Origin: Actinomyces massiliensis 4401292
Lineage (GTDB): Bacteria > Actinomycetota > Actinomycetes > Actinomycetales > Actinomycetaceae
NCBI RefSeq assembly: GCF_000269805.1
Contig: NZ_JH711482.1
Coordinates: 286,304 to 350,303 of the forward strand
DNA length: 64,000 nt
Direction of reading: 5' to 3'
In this document: positions 63,901 to 64,000 of the stretch, piece after piece
Layout: each line of letters begins with the position of its first letter
Numbering within the stretch: the first letter of the stretch is position 1
The notes under the pieces: model-generated
Told to the model about the DNA's origin: nothing
Seen by the model: only the letters and a program-made list of their open reading frames with translations
Databases searched by the model: none
Position numbers and translations under genes: made by a program

Positions 63901-64000
63901 CTAGCCGATAACTACCCGCCAGCCTTGTGCACCCAGCGCCTCCTGAAGCCCCTGGGCCGCTGCGGGAAGTACGGAGAGCATGGCGAGTCCTGCACGCTGA
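63901..64000 (-). CDS. 3' end of an unidentified gene upstream of cmk-der
   Basis: One minus-strand frame is open from the window edge to TAG 63903–63901 and ends AAAQGLQEALGAQGWRVVIG. The Ala/Leu-rich amphipathic helix and clean stop suggest a real C-terminus. In related actinobacteria a prephenate dehydrogenase or pseudouridine synthase gene often precedes cmk, but 33 residues are too few to decide. Confidence 0.4.
   Translation of the reverse strand, partial: QRAGLAMLSVLPAAAQGLQEALGAQGWRVVIG

Overview
The window is a high-GC chromosomal segment that reads as an Actinomyces-like actinobacterium (inference). The evidence is a type I fatty acid synthase with its phosphopantetheinyl transferase, RbpA, the GarA/OdhI–FtsR–bifunctional nuclease–MerR cluster, PafB/PafC, a polyprenol-phosphate-mannose synthase beside Lnt, OpcA next to glucose-6-phosphate dehydrogenase, and many genes whose start codon lies only 6–7 bases after a TANNNT -10 hexamer (leaderless transcripts).

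Layout. 1–3.9 kb: 3' part of fas, then acpS. 4.0–6.1 kb: dhaK-dhaL-dhaM, dihydroxyacetone phosphorylation through the PTS. 6.3–7.8 kb: a PutP-type Na+/proline symporter. 7.9–10.2 kb: an FMN riboswitch ahead of an ABC permease and a lipoprotein binding protein (RibXY-like riboflavin uptake) with no ATPase gene. 10.2–11.4 kb: hisG and hisE. 11.5–20.3 kb: a DUF3866 protein divergent from pafB-pafC, then tatA, tatC, a lipid kinase and a HelY/Mtr4-type helicase. 20.4–25.7 kb: DUF808 protein, lnt, ppm synthase, rbpA and phosphofructokinase. 25.8–29.8 kb: small accessory genes and a UvrA-like protein coupled to an acetyltransferase. 29.9–33.8 kb: GDSL hydrolase, a LacI regulator and a sucrose-family PTS EIIBCA permease. 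34.1–37.5 kb: phosphate permease with a small membrane partner and a PHO-box-like repeat, then an Hsp70-like ATPase. 37.6–40.2 kb: MerR, BFN nuclease, FtsR and GarA. 40.7–45.8 kb: gnd divergent from zwf-opcA-pgl, a complete oxidative pentose phosphate branch. 46–48.5 kb: exported HNH nuclease, S4 RNA-binding protein, HAD phosphatase.

48.5–53.4 kb is a decayed island. It holds a MobF relaxase remnant, a DUF4190-like fragment, a VOC–ArsR–SRPBCC–MFS operon with a palindromic operator, and a broken AraC regulator. A duplicated 155-base piece of the HAD gene bounds it on the right, and the intact HAD gene sits on the left. Relaxase, MFS and AraC genes all appear to have internal deletions. 53.4–56.6 kb: TetR regulator divergent from a frameshifted dehydrogenase, then a Dcu-type dicarboxylate transporter. 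57.0–64 kb: tRNA-Pro(GGG), MoeZ-like ThiF-rhodanese, pgi, an AlkD-like glycosylase, a frameshifted AraC gene and a Cmk–Der fusion.

Together the genes cover central sugar metabolism (sucrose-family PTS, pgi, pfk, oxidative pentose phosphate branch, Dha kinase), lipid and lipoprotein maturation (FAS, AcpS, Lnt, Ppm, Tat) and stress or repair functions. No intact new defence or CRISPR system was found. The most interesting points are the riboswitch-controlled ATPase-less transporter with a readable ribosome-binding-site switch, the duplication-bounded island, the leaderless-promoter pattern, and several palindromes and long hairpins.
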